Assembly: GCA_011045925.1 (NCBI GenBank)
Contig: DSBS01000083.1
Span: 1-5,870, forward strand
DNA: 5,870 bases
DNA from: Candidatus Woesearchaeota archaeon
Lineage (GTDB): Archaea > Nanobdellota > Nanobdellia > Woesearchaeales > JASKKU01
Reading direction: 5' to 3'
The position numbers were made by a program, and so were the translations under genes. Within the stretch, counting starts at the first letter, position 1. Every line of letters begins with the position of its first letter. Below the pieces are notes generated by a model. That model did no database searches, was not told the DNA's origin, and saw only the letters and a program-made list of their open reading frames with translations. Shown here one piece after another: positions 1-5,794 of the stretch.

Positions 1-85
1 AAGTAGCTGCATAAAGGTTCTAGTATAGCAAATCATATACAAACTAAAAGCGCTTGGCCTGCGCTACAAAAAAAAGGCCATCCCT

Positions 86-158
86 ATAAAGGAGGCTCTC
101 CCTCATTCTTACACAGCCCCCTCAATGTGTACGAGGAGAGCCTTTCTTTATTTTTTTT
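86..158 (+). terminator. Strong two-part hairpin with T tract before ftsZ (terminator or leader attenuator)
   Basis: Bases 86-104 pair with 133-151 to give about 18 base pairs, with single-base bulges at C102 and T145 and one G-U pair. Inside this, 110-115 (TACACA) pairs with 126-131 (TGTGTA) around a C-rich loop (116-125). Seven T residues follow at 152-158, so on the plus strand it looks like an intrinsic terminator. It ends only 15 bases before the ftsZ ATG. It is therefore either the terminator of an upstream transcript or part of the ftsZ leader. The opposite strand also has a run of eight T just beyond the stem (68-75 read on minus), so it could stop transcription both ways. The structure is seen directly; the role is inferred. 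Confidence 0.6.
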
Positions 159-160
159 GT

Positions 161-165
161 GAGGT
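161..165 (+). promoter_or_regulatory. Shine-Dalgarno sequence of ftsZ
   Basis: GAGGT lies eight bases before the ATG at 174, a normal spacing for base pairing with the 16S rRNA tail. It decides the start in favour of 174 over the GTG at 159, which would place this motif inside the coding region. It is the only convincing ribosome binding site in the window; the other genes look leaderless. Confidence 0.6.
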
Positions 166-173
166 CGAAAAAA

Positions 174-1238
174 ATGGATTTTATCGTAAAAAACGCAGTT
201 GAGCAGCTAGATAAAGAGCCACAGTTCGAAGTGGGACAAGCAAACATTAAAGTGTTTGGCGTTGGCGGAGCAGGCAATAACATGGTTTCCTGGCTTCATA
301 AGAAAGGAATTAAGGGAGCTGAGGTTGTTGCTATTAACACAGACCAGCAGCATCTTAATATCACTGAGTCTGATCATAAGGTTCTGATAGGACAGAACAT
401 CACAAGAGGATTGGGATGCGGAGGCTTTCCAAAGAAAGGAGGAGAAGCCGCACAGGAATCCGTAAATGACATTAAAGAGCTGCTCAAGGATACAGACATG
501 ATTTTCATCTGCGCTGGAATGGGAGGAGGAACCGGAACCGGCGCTGCTCCAGTAGTATCTAAGATTGCCAAAGAGATGGGAGCAATCGTAATTGGCGTTG
601 TTACCATGCCTTTCAACATTGAGAGGGCAAGAATAGACAAGGCTGAGTTTGGGCTTCAGCAGGTAAGGCAGCATGCAAACACAGTCATTGTTATAGACAA
701 CAACAGGCTTGTGCAGATCGCAGGAAACCTTCCAATCCAGCAGGCATTTGCTGTTGCAAATGAGCTGATTTCCACCATGATAAGGGGAATTGTAGAGACC
801 ATTGCAGTTCCATCCCTAGTAAACCTGGATTACGCAGATGTAAAAGCAATCATGAACGGCGGCGGAGTTGCCTCTATCGGAGTTGGTTTCTCTGATACGA
901 AAAACAAGGTTGAAGAGGCAGTCAGGGGAGCACTTGCAAACCCTCTGCTTGACATCTCTTATTCAGGAGCAACCGGAGCACTTATCCACATCCACGGAGG
1001 CCCTGACCTTACACTTGAAGAGGTTAACAGGGCTGGAGAGCTGGTAACTGCAGAGATGGACCTGGATGCCGAGGTTATCTGGGGTGCAAGGGTTACTGAA
1101 GACTCAAGAGGAAAGCTCACAGTCATGACTATTGTAACAGGAGTCAAGTCCCCATGGATCCTTGGAAAGCCAACCCAGGCAGAAGCCAGGGAAGGCAAGC
1201 AGAGAATGAGCTCAGAGCTCGGGATTGACTTGCTCTGA
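174..1238 (+). CDS. ftsZ: Cell division GTPase FtsZ, archaeal FtsZ2 class
   Basis: A tubulin-superfamily GTPase that polymerises into the division ring at mid-cell; 354 residues from the ATG at 174, chosen for its Shine-Dalgarno sequence. The N-terminal nucleotide-binding loop GVGGAGNN is at 29-36, the tubulin signature GGGTGTG at 117-123, and the T7 catalytic loop NLDYAD at 217-222 (N217, D219, D222). All GTPase residues expected for an active enzyme are present. Stretches such as AAPVVSKIAKE, PFNIERAR, PSLVNLDYAD, GGPDLTLEE and VIWGAR match my recollection of haloarchaeal FtsZ2 better than FtsZ1. In Haloferax FtsZ2 drives constriction with FtsZ1. The tail after the core domain is short (about 25 residues, ending ELGIDLL), so a long C-terminal linker is absent. 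It appears monocistronic, flanked by a leader hairpin and a T-rich terminator. Function is firm; the FtsZ2 assignment is from remembered sequences and needs a tree. Confidence 0.96.
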   Translation: MDFIVKNAVEQLDKEPQFEVGQANIKVFGVGGAGNNMVSWLHKKGIKGAEVVAINTDQQHLNITESDHKVLIGQNITRGLGCGGFPKKGGEAAQESVNDIKELLKDTDMIFICAGMGGGTGTGAAPVVSKIAKEMGAIVIGVVTMPFNIERARIDKAEFGLQQVRQHANTVIVIDNNRLVQIAGNLPIQQAFAVANELISTMIRGIVETIAVPSLVNLDYADVKAIMNGGGVASIGVGFSDTKNKVEEAVRGALANPLLDISYSGATGALIHIHGGPDLTLEEVNRAGELVTAEMDLDAEVIWGARVTEDSRGKLTVMTIVTGVKSPWILGKPTQAEAREGKQRMSSELGIDLL

Positions 1239-1259
1239 TTTTGTTTTTTTCTTTTTGTT
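1239..1259 (+). terminator. T-rich terminator of ftsZ
   Basis: Starting directly after the ftsZ stop codon, this stretch is almost pure T (runs of 4, 7 and 5 broken by G and C). Archaeal RNA polymerase terminates at such T tracts without needing a hairpin, and none is seen here. Confidence 0.6.
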
Positions 1260-1308
1260 GAATTTAATCAGTAAACCTGAAGACAGATTATTTTATCCTA
1301 AAGATAAT

Positions 1309-1486
1309 TCATAAACCATACCTGTCAGCAATGCTTTTAACCCTTACAAAGTTTCCTTTTCTAACCCTGTTGAGCTTATCCAAATACTCCTTTTTTGCTT
1401 CCGGCTCATCTTCAACCATTGACTTCATACATTTTTGCGAGCCTTACCGACAGCTTAATAAGAAACCTGGATTCTGCCTTTAGCAT
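1309..1486 (-). pseudogene. Decayed antisense remnant, C-terminal part of an antitoxin-like small protein
   Basis: On the minus strand a frame from ATG 1428 to TGA 1309 encodes 39 residues rich in charged amino acids (MKSMVEDEPEAKKEYLDKL..., ending ADRYGL). A second minus frame from ATG 1486 to TGA 1412 encodes 24 residues ending LAKMYEVNG. Read across a frameshift near 1415-1425, the two give LAKMYE followed by EDEPEAKKEYLDKL. From memory this resembles the pattern of small archaeal DUF2683-type, antitoxin-like proteins (AK.YE...LEPEL.PEY..KL.KI.KGKF). The N-terminal half that should precede it would fall inside the neighbouring nucleotidase gene and is absent. No promoter or ribosome binding site is evident. 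I infer a truncated, frameshifted relic; the family name is tentative. It could instead be an intact 39-residue gene of unknown function. Confidence 0.4.
1454..1462 (+). promoter_or_regulatory. TATA box of the nucleotidase gene
   Basis: CTTAATAAG is centred 27 bases before the ATG at 1485. That is the spacing expected if transcription begins at or next to the start codon (leaderless mRNA), and no Shine-Dalgarno sequence is present. It supports 1485 as the start rather than the TTG at 1395, which lies upstream of this box. Confidence 0.45.
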
Positions 1487-2327
1487 GCAGGTAATAATTC
1501 CTAAACCGGAAGTCCTTGAAAGGAGGAAGCTTGAAATAAAAAAGGATGGCTATCAAAAGCTTCATGTATTATCTGACTTTGACAGGACTCTTACTTACGG
1601 CACGGTTAATGGCAAGAAGACTCCGTCTATAATCTCTATGCTCAGAGATGGAAACCATTTAGCTGAAGGCTATGCCGAAAAAGCAAACAAGCTGTTTGAG
1701 AAATACCATCCTATAGAAATAAGCACGAGTATTCCTACACCTGAGAAAAAGAAAGCAATGCAGGAGTGGTGGGAAACTCACAACAGGCTGCTTGTTGAAT
1801 CCAGGCTTTCCTGGCTAGACCAGGAGGATATTGTAAAATCAGGCTATGTAAGGTTCAGGGAAGGAATCCCGGAGTTTCTGGGCTTTCTTTACAGGCAAGG
1901 CATTCCCCTGGTAATCCTGTCTGCAAGCGGATGCGGAGAGGCTGTAAAGCTGTTTTTTCAGGGGAATAGCCTTGATTACCCAAACATTCACTATGTCACA
2001 AACCAGTTTAACTGGGACGAGAATGGCAACGCTGTTTCTGCAAAAGAGCCTGTAATTCACTGCATGAATAAGGATGAAACTATCCTTAAAGAGATTCCAG
2101 AGGTTTACTCTGAGATAAGGGACAGGAGGAATGTTCTTTTGCTGGGAGACAGCGTAAGCGACCTGGGAATGATTGGTGGCTTTGAATACAAAAACCTGGT
2201 TAAAGCAGGATTTCTTAACTTTGATTTCGGAAAGCTAAGAGAAGAATTTGAGAAGCATTTTGATGTTATCCTTCAAGGAGATGGGAATTTTGGCTATATT
2301 AACAAGCTGATAAGGGAGCTGGGATAG
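1485..2327 (+). CDS. Pyrimidine 5'-nucleotidase, UMPH-1/NT5C3 family (HAD superfamily)
   Basis: Predicted cytosolic phosphatase removing the 5'-phosphate from pyrimidine nucleoside monophosphates (UMP, CMP), i.e. nucleotide salvage or turnover. It is 280 residues from ATG 1485, close to the human NT5C3 core. HAD motif I is DFDRTLT (D31 nucleophile, D33 general acid). Motif II is ILSAS with S146, the family lysine is in VIHCMNKDE (K196), and motif III/IV is GDSVSDLGM (D222, D226). A helical cap lies between motifs I and II. The C-terminal stretch KAGFLN...FDVILQ...INKLIREL follows the human protein almost segment by segment, which separates it from other HAD phosphatases. An upstream TTG (1395) would add 30 residues encoded by the antisense relic and is unlikely. 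Nucleotide class and whether it prefers 7-methyl-GMP, as some family members do, cannot be read from sequence. Confidence 0.88.
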   Translation: MQVIIPKPEVLERRKLEIKKDGYQKLHVLSDFDRTLTYGTVNGKKTPSIISMLRDGNHLAEGYAEKANKLFEKYHPIEISTSIPTPEKKKAMQEWWETHNRLLVESRLSWLDQEDIVKSGYVRFREGIPEFLGFLYRQGIPLVILSASGCGEAVKLFFQGNSLDYPNIHYVTNQFNWDENGNAVSAKEPVIHCMNKDETILKEIPEVYSEIRDRRNVLLLGDSVSDLGMIGGFEYKNLVKAGFLNFDFGKLREEFEKHFDVILQGDGNFGYINKLIRELG

Positions 2328-2345
2328 CTTATTCTTAAAGAAAGC

Positions 2346-2359
2346 AAAAAGATTTAAAG
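2346..2359 (+). promoter_or_regulatory. BRE/TATA promoter of the glycosylase-like gene
   Basis: The purine-rich stretch AAAAAG (2346-2351, BRE-like) runs into TTTAAA (2353-2358), centred about 25 bases before the ATG at 2381. No Shine-Dalgarno sequence lies between, so a leaderless transcript is likely. The gene thus has its own promoter despite a gap of only 53 bases after the nucleotidase. Confidence 0.6.
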
Positions 2360-2380
2360 TTTATTTAAGAAACTCCAGCC

Positions 2381-3049
2381 ATGCAGGTAAAAAAGCTGAT
2401 TAAAGAATTTGACCGGCTTCAGTGCATTCATGGAGATAAAACTCTGGATGCGGTTTATGGTGCCGGGGAAACCAACAGCCCAAGGCTTTGCCTTGTTTTT
2501 ATGAATCCTACCGGGAGAAACACCTCATCCAGCAGGCAATGGGCAGGGCTAAAGGCGCCGTGGATTGGAACAAAGAATGTCTGGAGGATGTTCTTTCAGC
2601 TTGGCCTTTTTGATAAGGAGTTATTCAGCGAAATAAGCCAGAGAAAGCCTGAGAAGTGGGACTATGGCTTCGCACAAAAGGTTTATTCAAGGGTTAGTGA
2701 GAGCTCAGTTTACATAACCAACCTCTCAAAAGCAACACAAAAGGATGCAAGGCCTCTTAAGAACAGTGTTTTCAGGGAATACATAAGCTTATTCCGGGAA
2801 GAGATAAGCCTTGTAAAGCCTGAAAAGATTATTTCTTTTGGAAACCAAGTGAGCTCAATCATTCTGGGCAAAAGCATACGGGTTTCTGACTACAGAAAAA
2901 AGCATGAGGAGATTATGATTAATGGGCAAAAATTTACGGTTTTCCCTGTGTTTTACCCTATCGGGCAGGGCCAGAGAAACCTTGACAAGGCAAGGAAAGA
3001 TGTTGAATGGGTAATGAAAAGTAACATCACTCCTCAAACCTTTTCTTAA
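2381..3049 (+). CDS. Divergent uracil-DNA glycosylase superfamily protein
   Basis: A 222-residue protein with the layout of the uracil-DNA glycosylase fold (family 4/5-like), which removes uracil or other damaged bases from DNA. Motif 1 region: LCLVFMNPTGRNTSS (36-50), at the place of the usual GExPG motif. GLKAPWIGTKNVWRMFFQLGL (56-76) corresponds to the G.PFvGr.G segment. YITNLSKATQKDARP (111-125) matches the N.vKC.P..R.P strand, and KPEKIISFGNQVSSIILG (146-163) the vaLG..A...LLG strand. PVFYPIGQGQRN (189-200) sits where the HPSP..R.N DNA-intercalating motif normally is. The four cysteines that bind the 4Fe-4S cluster in family 4 are absent (only C15 and C37). The acidic residue of motif 1 and the histidine of motif 2 are replaced, so activity or substrate may differ. 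Fold assignment is fairly confident, catalysis is not. Its last 23 bases overlap the end of lonB. Confidence 0.72.
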   Translation: MQVKKLIKEFDRLQCIHGDKTLDAVYGAGETNSPRLCLVFMNPTGRNTSSSRQWAGLKAPWIGTKNVWRMFFQLGLFDKELFSEISQRKPEKWDYGFAQKVYSRVSESSVYITNLSKATQKDARPLKNSVFREYISLFREEISLVKPEKIISFGNQVSSIILGKSIRVSDYRKKHEEIMINGQKFTVFPVFYPIGQGQRNLDKARKDVEWVMKSNITPQTFS

Positions 3050-4976
3050 TCTGGGATAGCTGCTCCTTCTTCCCGTTCCAGTCAAAGGCGTTCTCCAGCA
3101 CATCAATAATGTTTGAGACAGGGATTATCTTAATCTTCTTAATCTTCTCTTTCTCGATAACTATGTCCCCAATGTTTTGTACAGGGACAAGCGCTTGCTT
3201 TATGCCTGAGTCTATTGCTGCCTCTACCTTGGCTGTAACGCCGCCTATTGGAAGAACTTCCCCTCTTACTGAAAGGCTGCCTGTCATGGCCACATCCTGC
3301 CTTACCGGGATTTTCTTGAGCGCAGATATTATTCCGCTGGCTACTGCAATGCTTGCTGAGTCACCCTCTACTCCTTCTGTCTGGAGGAACTGGATATGGA
3401 AGTCAAACCCTGTGTTAAGGTCTTCGTTAAAGAGCTTTTTTACCATAGCAGAAACATTCGTAACTGATTCCTGGGCAAGCTTCTGCAGGTTTCCTGTTGC
3501 GATAAACCTCGAGCTCTTTTTGTTGTTTTTCATTACCTCTACTTCTATCGGCATAACCAGGCCTGAAAAAACCGGAATAACACCCATCACTGCAAGGCCG
3601 TTTACCCTGCCTACAAGAGAGCCTTCGGTTGTAAGTATCTGGTACTGCTTCCTGAAGTCTATGGACTTTTCTGATATTTGCTGCTCCAGTGTCTTTGATA
3701 TTTTCTTTGCCTTGAGCACATGCCCTCTTTCAACATACTTAGACTTCTCCTCAAGAGCCAAATCACCTGCTGCCCTGACTACTCCGCCAAGGTCCCTTAG
3801 CACTATGGACAGATAGCCTTTTCTGTTGGCTCTCTTCTTGGCTTCTTCCACAATCTCCATTGCTGCTTCTTTGGTAAAGTGAGGGATTTTGCCGTCTTTC
3901 TTAATTTCCTGGGCAATAAACTGGACTATTTTTGTCCTGTTCTCAGTGTTATCCTTCATCTCATAGTTCATGTACACTTCATAGCCATAGCCCCTGATTC
4001 TTGACCTCAAAGCAGGATGCATGTGCTTGATTGTATCGTAGTTTCCTGCTGCTACCAGGATATACTTGCATGGAACCGGCTCTGTCCTTACTATTGAGCC
4101 TGCGCTTTTTTCGCTCTGGCCTGTAATAGGGAACTTGCCTTCCTGAAGCGATGTTAAAAGCTCCTGCTGCGTGTGAGGCCTTAATGTTGCTATCTCATCT
4201 ATAAAGAGCACTCCCATATGCGCCTTGTGTATCATCCCTGCAACTACCCTTAGCTGGGCTGGCGTGCCCAGGCCACCTGACTGGAAAGGGTCATGGAGTA
4301 CATCTCCGAGCAAAGCCCCTGCATGAGCCCCTGTTGCATCAAAGAAAGGGGCTGTCTTAACAGAGTAATTATCAACTACCAGCTTTGGCACATTTGTATT
4401 TGTCTGGGTTCTTTTATTGAGGTTAATGAACAGAATCAACACTCCAAGGAAAAACCAGCTGCCTATCATGCTTGCTGCTGCCATTATGTCTCCAAACTGG
4501 CTCCTGATCCACCAGGGAGCAAAGATAGAAAACACAAAGAGAATTATGAAAAGAAAAGTCATGCCTTTAGAGGACGAAAAGCCCTGTATCTTAATTTTCT
4601 CAACAACTTCCCTGCCCTTGCCACCAGGAACTTCTCTTATAAGGGGCTGGTTTTCATCGTGCGGGTTTGGGTAGCAGATTATGTCCATAAGCTTCTCTTT
4701 GGGGAGCAGCTCTGCTAAGGCCATTCCAAGCATGCTCTTGCCTGTGCCAGGAGCGCCTATAAGCAGGACATGCCTTCTTCTTTTGGCTGCTTTCCTCATG
4801 ACCTCAACAGCTTTTTCCTGGCCAATCACCTGGTCAATCATCTTGTCAGGGACAGCTATCTCATCGGTGCTCTTAAAATTAGAAAGGTCAACCTTTTTTG
4901 CAGTAGGCTTCTTTGCAGAAGCTGTCTTTTTCGGTGTCTGCTTGCTTTTTCCTGGTGTGCGCTTCTTTCCTGGCAT
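3027..4976 (-). CDS. lonB: Archaeal membrane-anchored ATP-dependent protease LonB
   Basis: ATP-dependent serine protease of the cytoplasmic membrane that degrades misfolded and regulatory proteins; forms hexamers. It has 649 residues, typical of archaeal LonB. Walker A GAPGTGKS is at 74-81. An insertion follows with two transmembrane segments (about 139-157 and 164-186), the hallmark of LonB. Walker B is GVLFIDE (255-261, D260/E261), with sensor 1 in VAAGNYD, an arginine finger in ALRSRIRG and sensor 2 arginine in VLRDLGG. The C-terminal Lon domain has the catalytic serine in EGDSAS (S540) and lysine in GGVTAKVEAA (K583). They are 43 residues apart, as in E. coli Lon (S679/K722). Everything needed for activity is present. 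Unlike bacterial Lon, there is no N-terminal substrate domain. Residues 1-28 form a Lys/Pro/Thr/Ala-rich basic tail of unknown role. It has its own leaderless promoter and converges with the glycosylase-like gene. Confidence 0.95.
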   Translation of the reverse strand: MPGKKRTPGKSKQTPKKTASAKKPTAKKVDLSNFKSTDEIAVPDKMIDQVIGQEKAVEVMRKAAKRRRHVLLIGAPGTGKSMLGMALAELLPKEKLMDIICYPNPHDENQPLIREVPGGKGREVVEKIKIQGFSSSKGMTFLFIILFVFSIFAPWWIRSQFGDIMAAASMIGSWFFLGVLILFINLNKRTQTNTNVPKLVVDNYSVKTAPFFDATGAHAGALLGDVLHDPFQSGGLGTPAQLRVVAGMIHKAHMGVLFIDEIATLRPHTQQELLTSLQEGKFPITGQSEKSAGSIVRTEPVPCKYILVAAGNYDTIKHMHPALRSRIRGYGYEVYMNYEMKDNTENRTKIVQFIAQEIKKDGKIPHFTKEAAMEIVEEAKKRANRKGYLSIVLRDLGGVVRAAGDLALEEKSKYVERGHVLKAKKISKTLEQQISEKSIDFRKQYQILTTEGSLVGRVNGLAVMGVIPVFSGLVMPIEVEVMKNNKKSSRFIATGNLQKLAQESVTNVSAMVKKLFNEDLNTGFDFHIQFLQTEGVEGDSASIAVASGIISALKKIPVRQDVAMTGSLSVRGEVLPIGGVTAKVEAAIDSGIKQALVPVQNIGDIVIEKEKIKKIKIIPVSNIIDVLENAFDWNGKKEQLSQIKKRFEE

Positions 4977-4997
4977 AATGCTTTTAGAATTTGCTTA

Positions 4998-5006
4998 TTA
5001 TTTAAA
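4998..5006 (-). promoter_or_regulatory. TATA box of lonB
   Basis: On the minus strand this reads TTTAAATAA, a near-consensus archaeal TATA element centred 26 bases before the lonB ATG at 4976. There is no Shine-Dalgarno sequence in the intervening AT-rich stretch, so lonB is probably translated from a leaderless mRNA. Confidence 0.65.
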
Positions 5007-5034
5007 AAGGTTATTAATGATTTGGGGCGGAAAT

Positions 5035-5053
5035 AAAAAGAAAAGTATTTTAA
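5035..5053 (+). promoter_or_regulatory. BRE/TATA promoter of the KaiC-like gene
   Basis: A purine run (AAAAAGAAAAG, 5035-5045, BRE-like) precedes TATTTTAA (5046-5053), centred about 26 bases before the ATG at 5076. It is back-to-back with the lonB promoter inside the 99-base intergenic region, the two TATA boxes being about 47 bases apart centre to centre. No Shine-Dalgarno sequence is seen. Confidence 0.6.
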
Positions 5054-5075
5054 GGCTAGCTAAAAAAGAAGAATT

Positions 5076-5771
5076 ATGAAAAGGATAAAAACTAATATGA
5101 AAGGATTTGACAAGCTCATTGAAGGCGGATTCCCAGAGAACTCTACAATTGTAGTTACCGGAAGCCCTGGAACAGGGAAAACTCTTCTTGGACTAGAGTA
5201 CATTTATCAGGGTGCAAGAATTGGTGAGAAAGGAGTATTCATTAGCTTTGAACAGAGCGAAAAAGACATTAAAGAGCAAATGAAACAACTTAACTTCAAA
5301 TACGCTTCGCCCAAATTTAAAAGCAAGATTCTCATAAAGCATATTCCTGTTGAAAATATAAATTCTGAAACCACCAAAGAAATTATCTCAATATGCAATA
5401 GTTTTAGAGCTAAGAGACTCGTAATAGATTCTTTGTCTACCCTTTCTATAAACGCCCCAATCTTTTCAAATATAGACGATGTAACCTCAACAATACTCTC
5501 AAAAGAAAGTGTCTTTTCTCCTTCAGTAATTGGTTATGTACTTATATATAGATTTATCTATCTCTTCGTGAGTAACATCAAAAAACTGAAAGGCGTTACT
5601 ACACTTCTGATTGCTGATGATTCAAGCGTGGTCTTTAACAGCACCGCCTTATCTGAGTTCCTGACTGATGGAGTTGTTGAGATTACATTTCAGAGTTTAG
5701 GGGGGTCTTTCTCTAGAGCGCTGAGAATTAAGAAGATGAGAAAAACAAAAAATGAATCCTCCCCGCACTGA
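5076..5771 (+). CDS. KaiC-like RecA-fold ATPase, C-terminus replaced by mobile-element sequence
   Basis: A single-domain KaiC-family ATPase (231 residues); such archaeal proteins act in signalling or regulation rather than a clock, and the partner here is unknown. It opens with the usual GFDKLIEGGFPENS lead-in. Walker A GSPGTGKT is at 29-36, the catalytic-glutamate position FISFEQS at 55-61 (E59 kept, the second Glu of the common EE pair is Gln60), and Walker B RLVID at 114-118. The family's end motif is FLTDGVVEI...RALRIKKMRKTK (about 195-225). In relatives the chain normally runs about 15-20 residues further; here it stops as NESSPH, and the TGA lies in the loop of the IS200/IS605-type hairpin. 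The core is intact, so it may still work. The gene looks more A/T-rich than its neighbours, which may indicate acquisition. Start supported by the TATA spacing. Confidence 0.85.
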   Translation: MKRIKTNMKGFDKLIEGGFPENSTIVVTGSPGTGKTLLGLEYIYQGARIGEKGVFISFEQSEKDIKEQMKQLNFKYASPKFKSKILIKHIPVENINSETTKEIISICNSFRAKRLVIDSLSTLSINAPIFSNIDDVTSTILSKESVFSPSVIGYVLIYRFIYLFVSNIKKLKGVTTLLIADDSSVVFNSTALSEFLTDGVVEITFQSLGGSFSRALRIKKMRKTKNESSPH

Positions 5772-5780
5772 AGTGCGGGG
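5761..5780. repeat. Perfect GC-rich hairpin of the element end
   Basis: CCCCGCAC (5761-5768) pairs with GTGCGGGG (5773-5780) around the tetraloop TGAA. IS200/IS605 elements carry such subterminal imperfect or perfect hairpins in place of terminal inverted repeats. The first three loop bases (5769-5771, TGA) are the stop codon of the KaiC-like gene. Confidence 0.8.
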
Positions 5781-5794
5781 TATCCCCTCCTAAA

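Noticed and set aside
23..40. GTATA and TATAC inverted repeat as an operator or promoter
   Set aside because: Five-base arms in an AT-rich stretch are expected by chance; the box at 33-40 could be a TATA element for a long ftsZ leader but nothing else supports it.
159..173. GTG at 159 as the ftsZ start
   Set aside because: It would make the ribosome binding site GAGGT coding and has no such site of its own; it lies at the end of the T tract. The ATG at 174 has correct spacing.
125..199. 24-residue plus-strand frame from ATG 125, a possible leader peptide for ftsZ
   Set aside because: It runs through the hairpin and T tract into ftsZ, has no ribosome binding site, and its composition looks random.
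1395..1484. TTG at 1395 as the nucleotidase start, adding 30 residues
   Set aside because: The extra residues have no counterpart in the family, the TATA box lies downstream of it, and the stretch overlaps the antisense relic.
3109..3816. Plus-strand open frame of 235 residues opposite lonB
   Set aside because: It is a mirror frame of a strongly conserved protease gene, has low-complexity Ser/Leu/Thr-rich composition and no family motif.
4293..5079. Several plus-strand frames opposite the lonB 5' half
   Set aside because: They are shadows of the AAA+ and transmembrane region of lonB; apparent hydrophobic stretches come from the complement.
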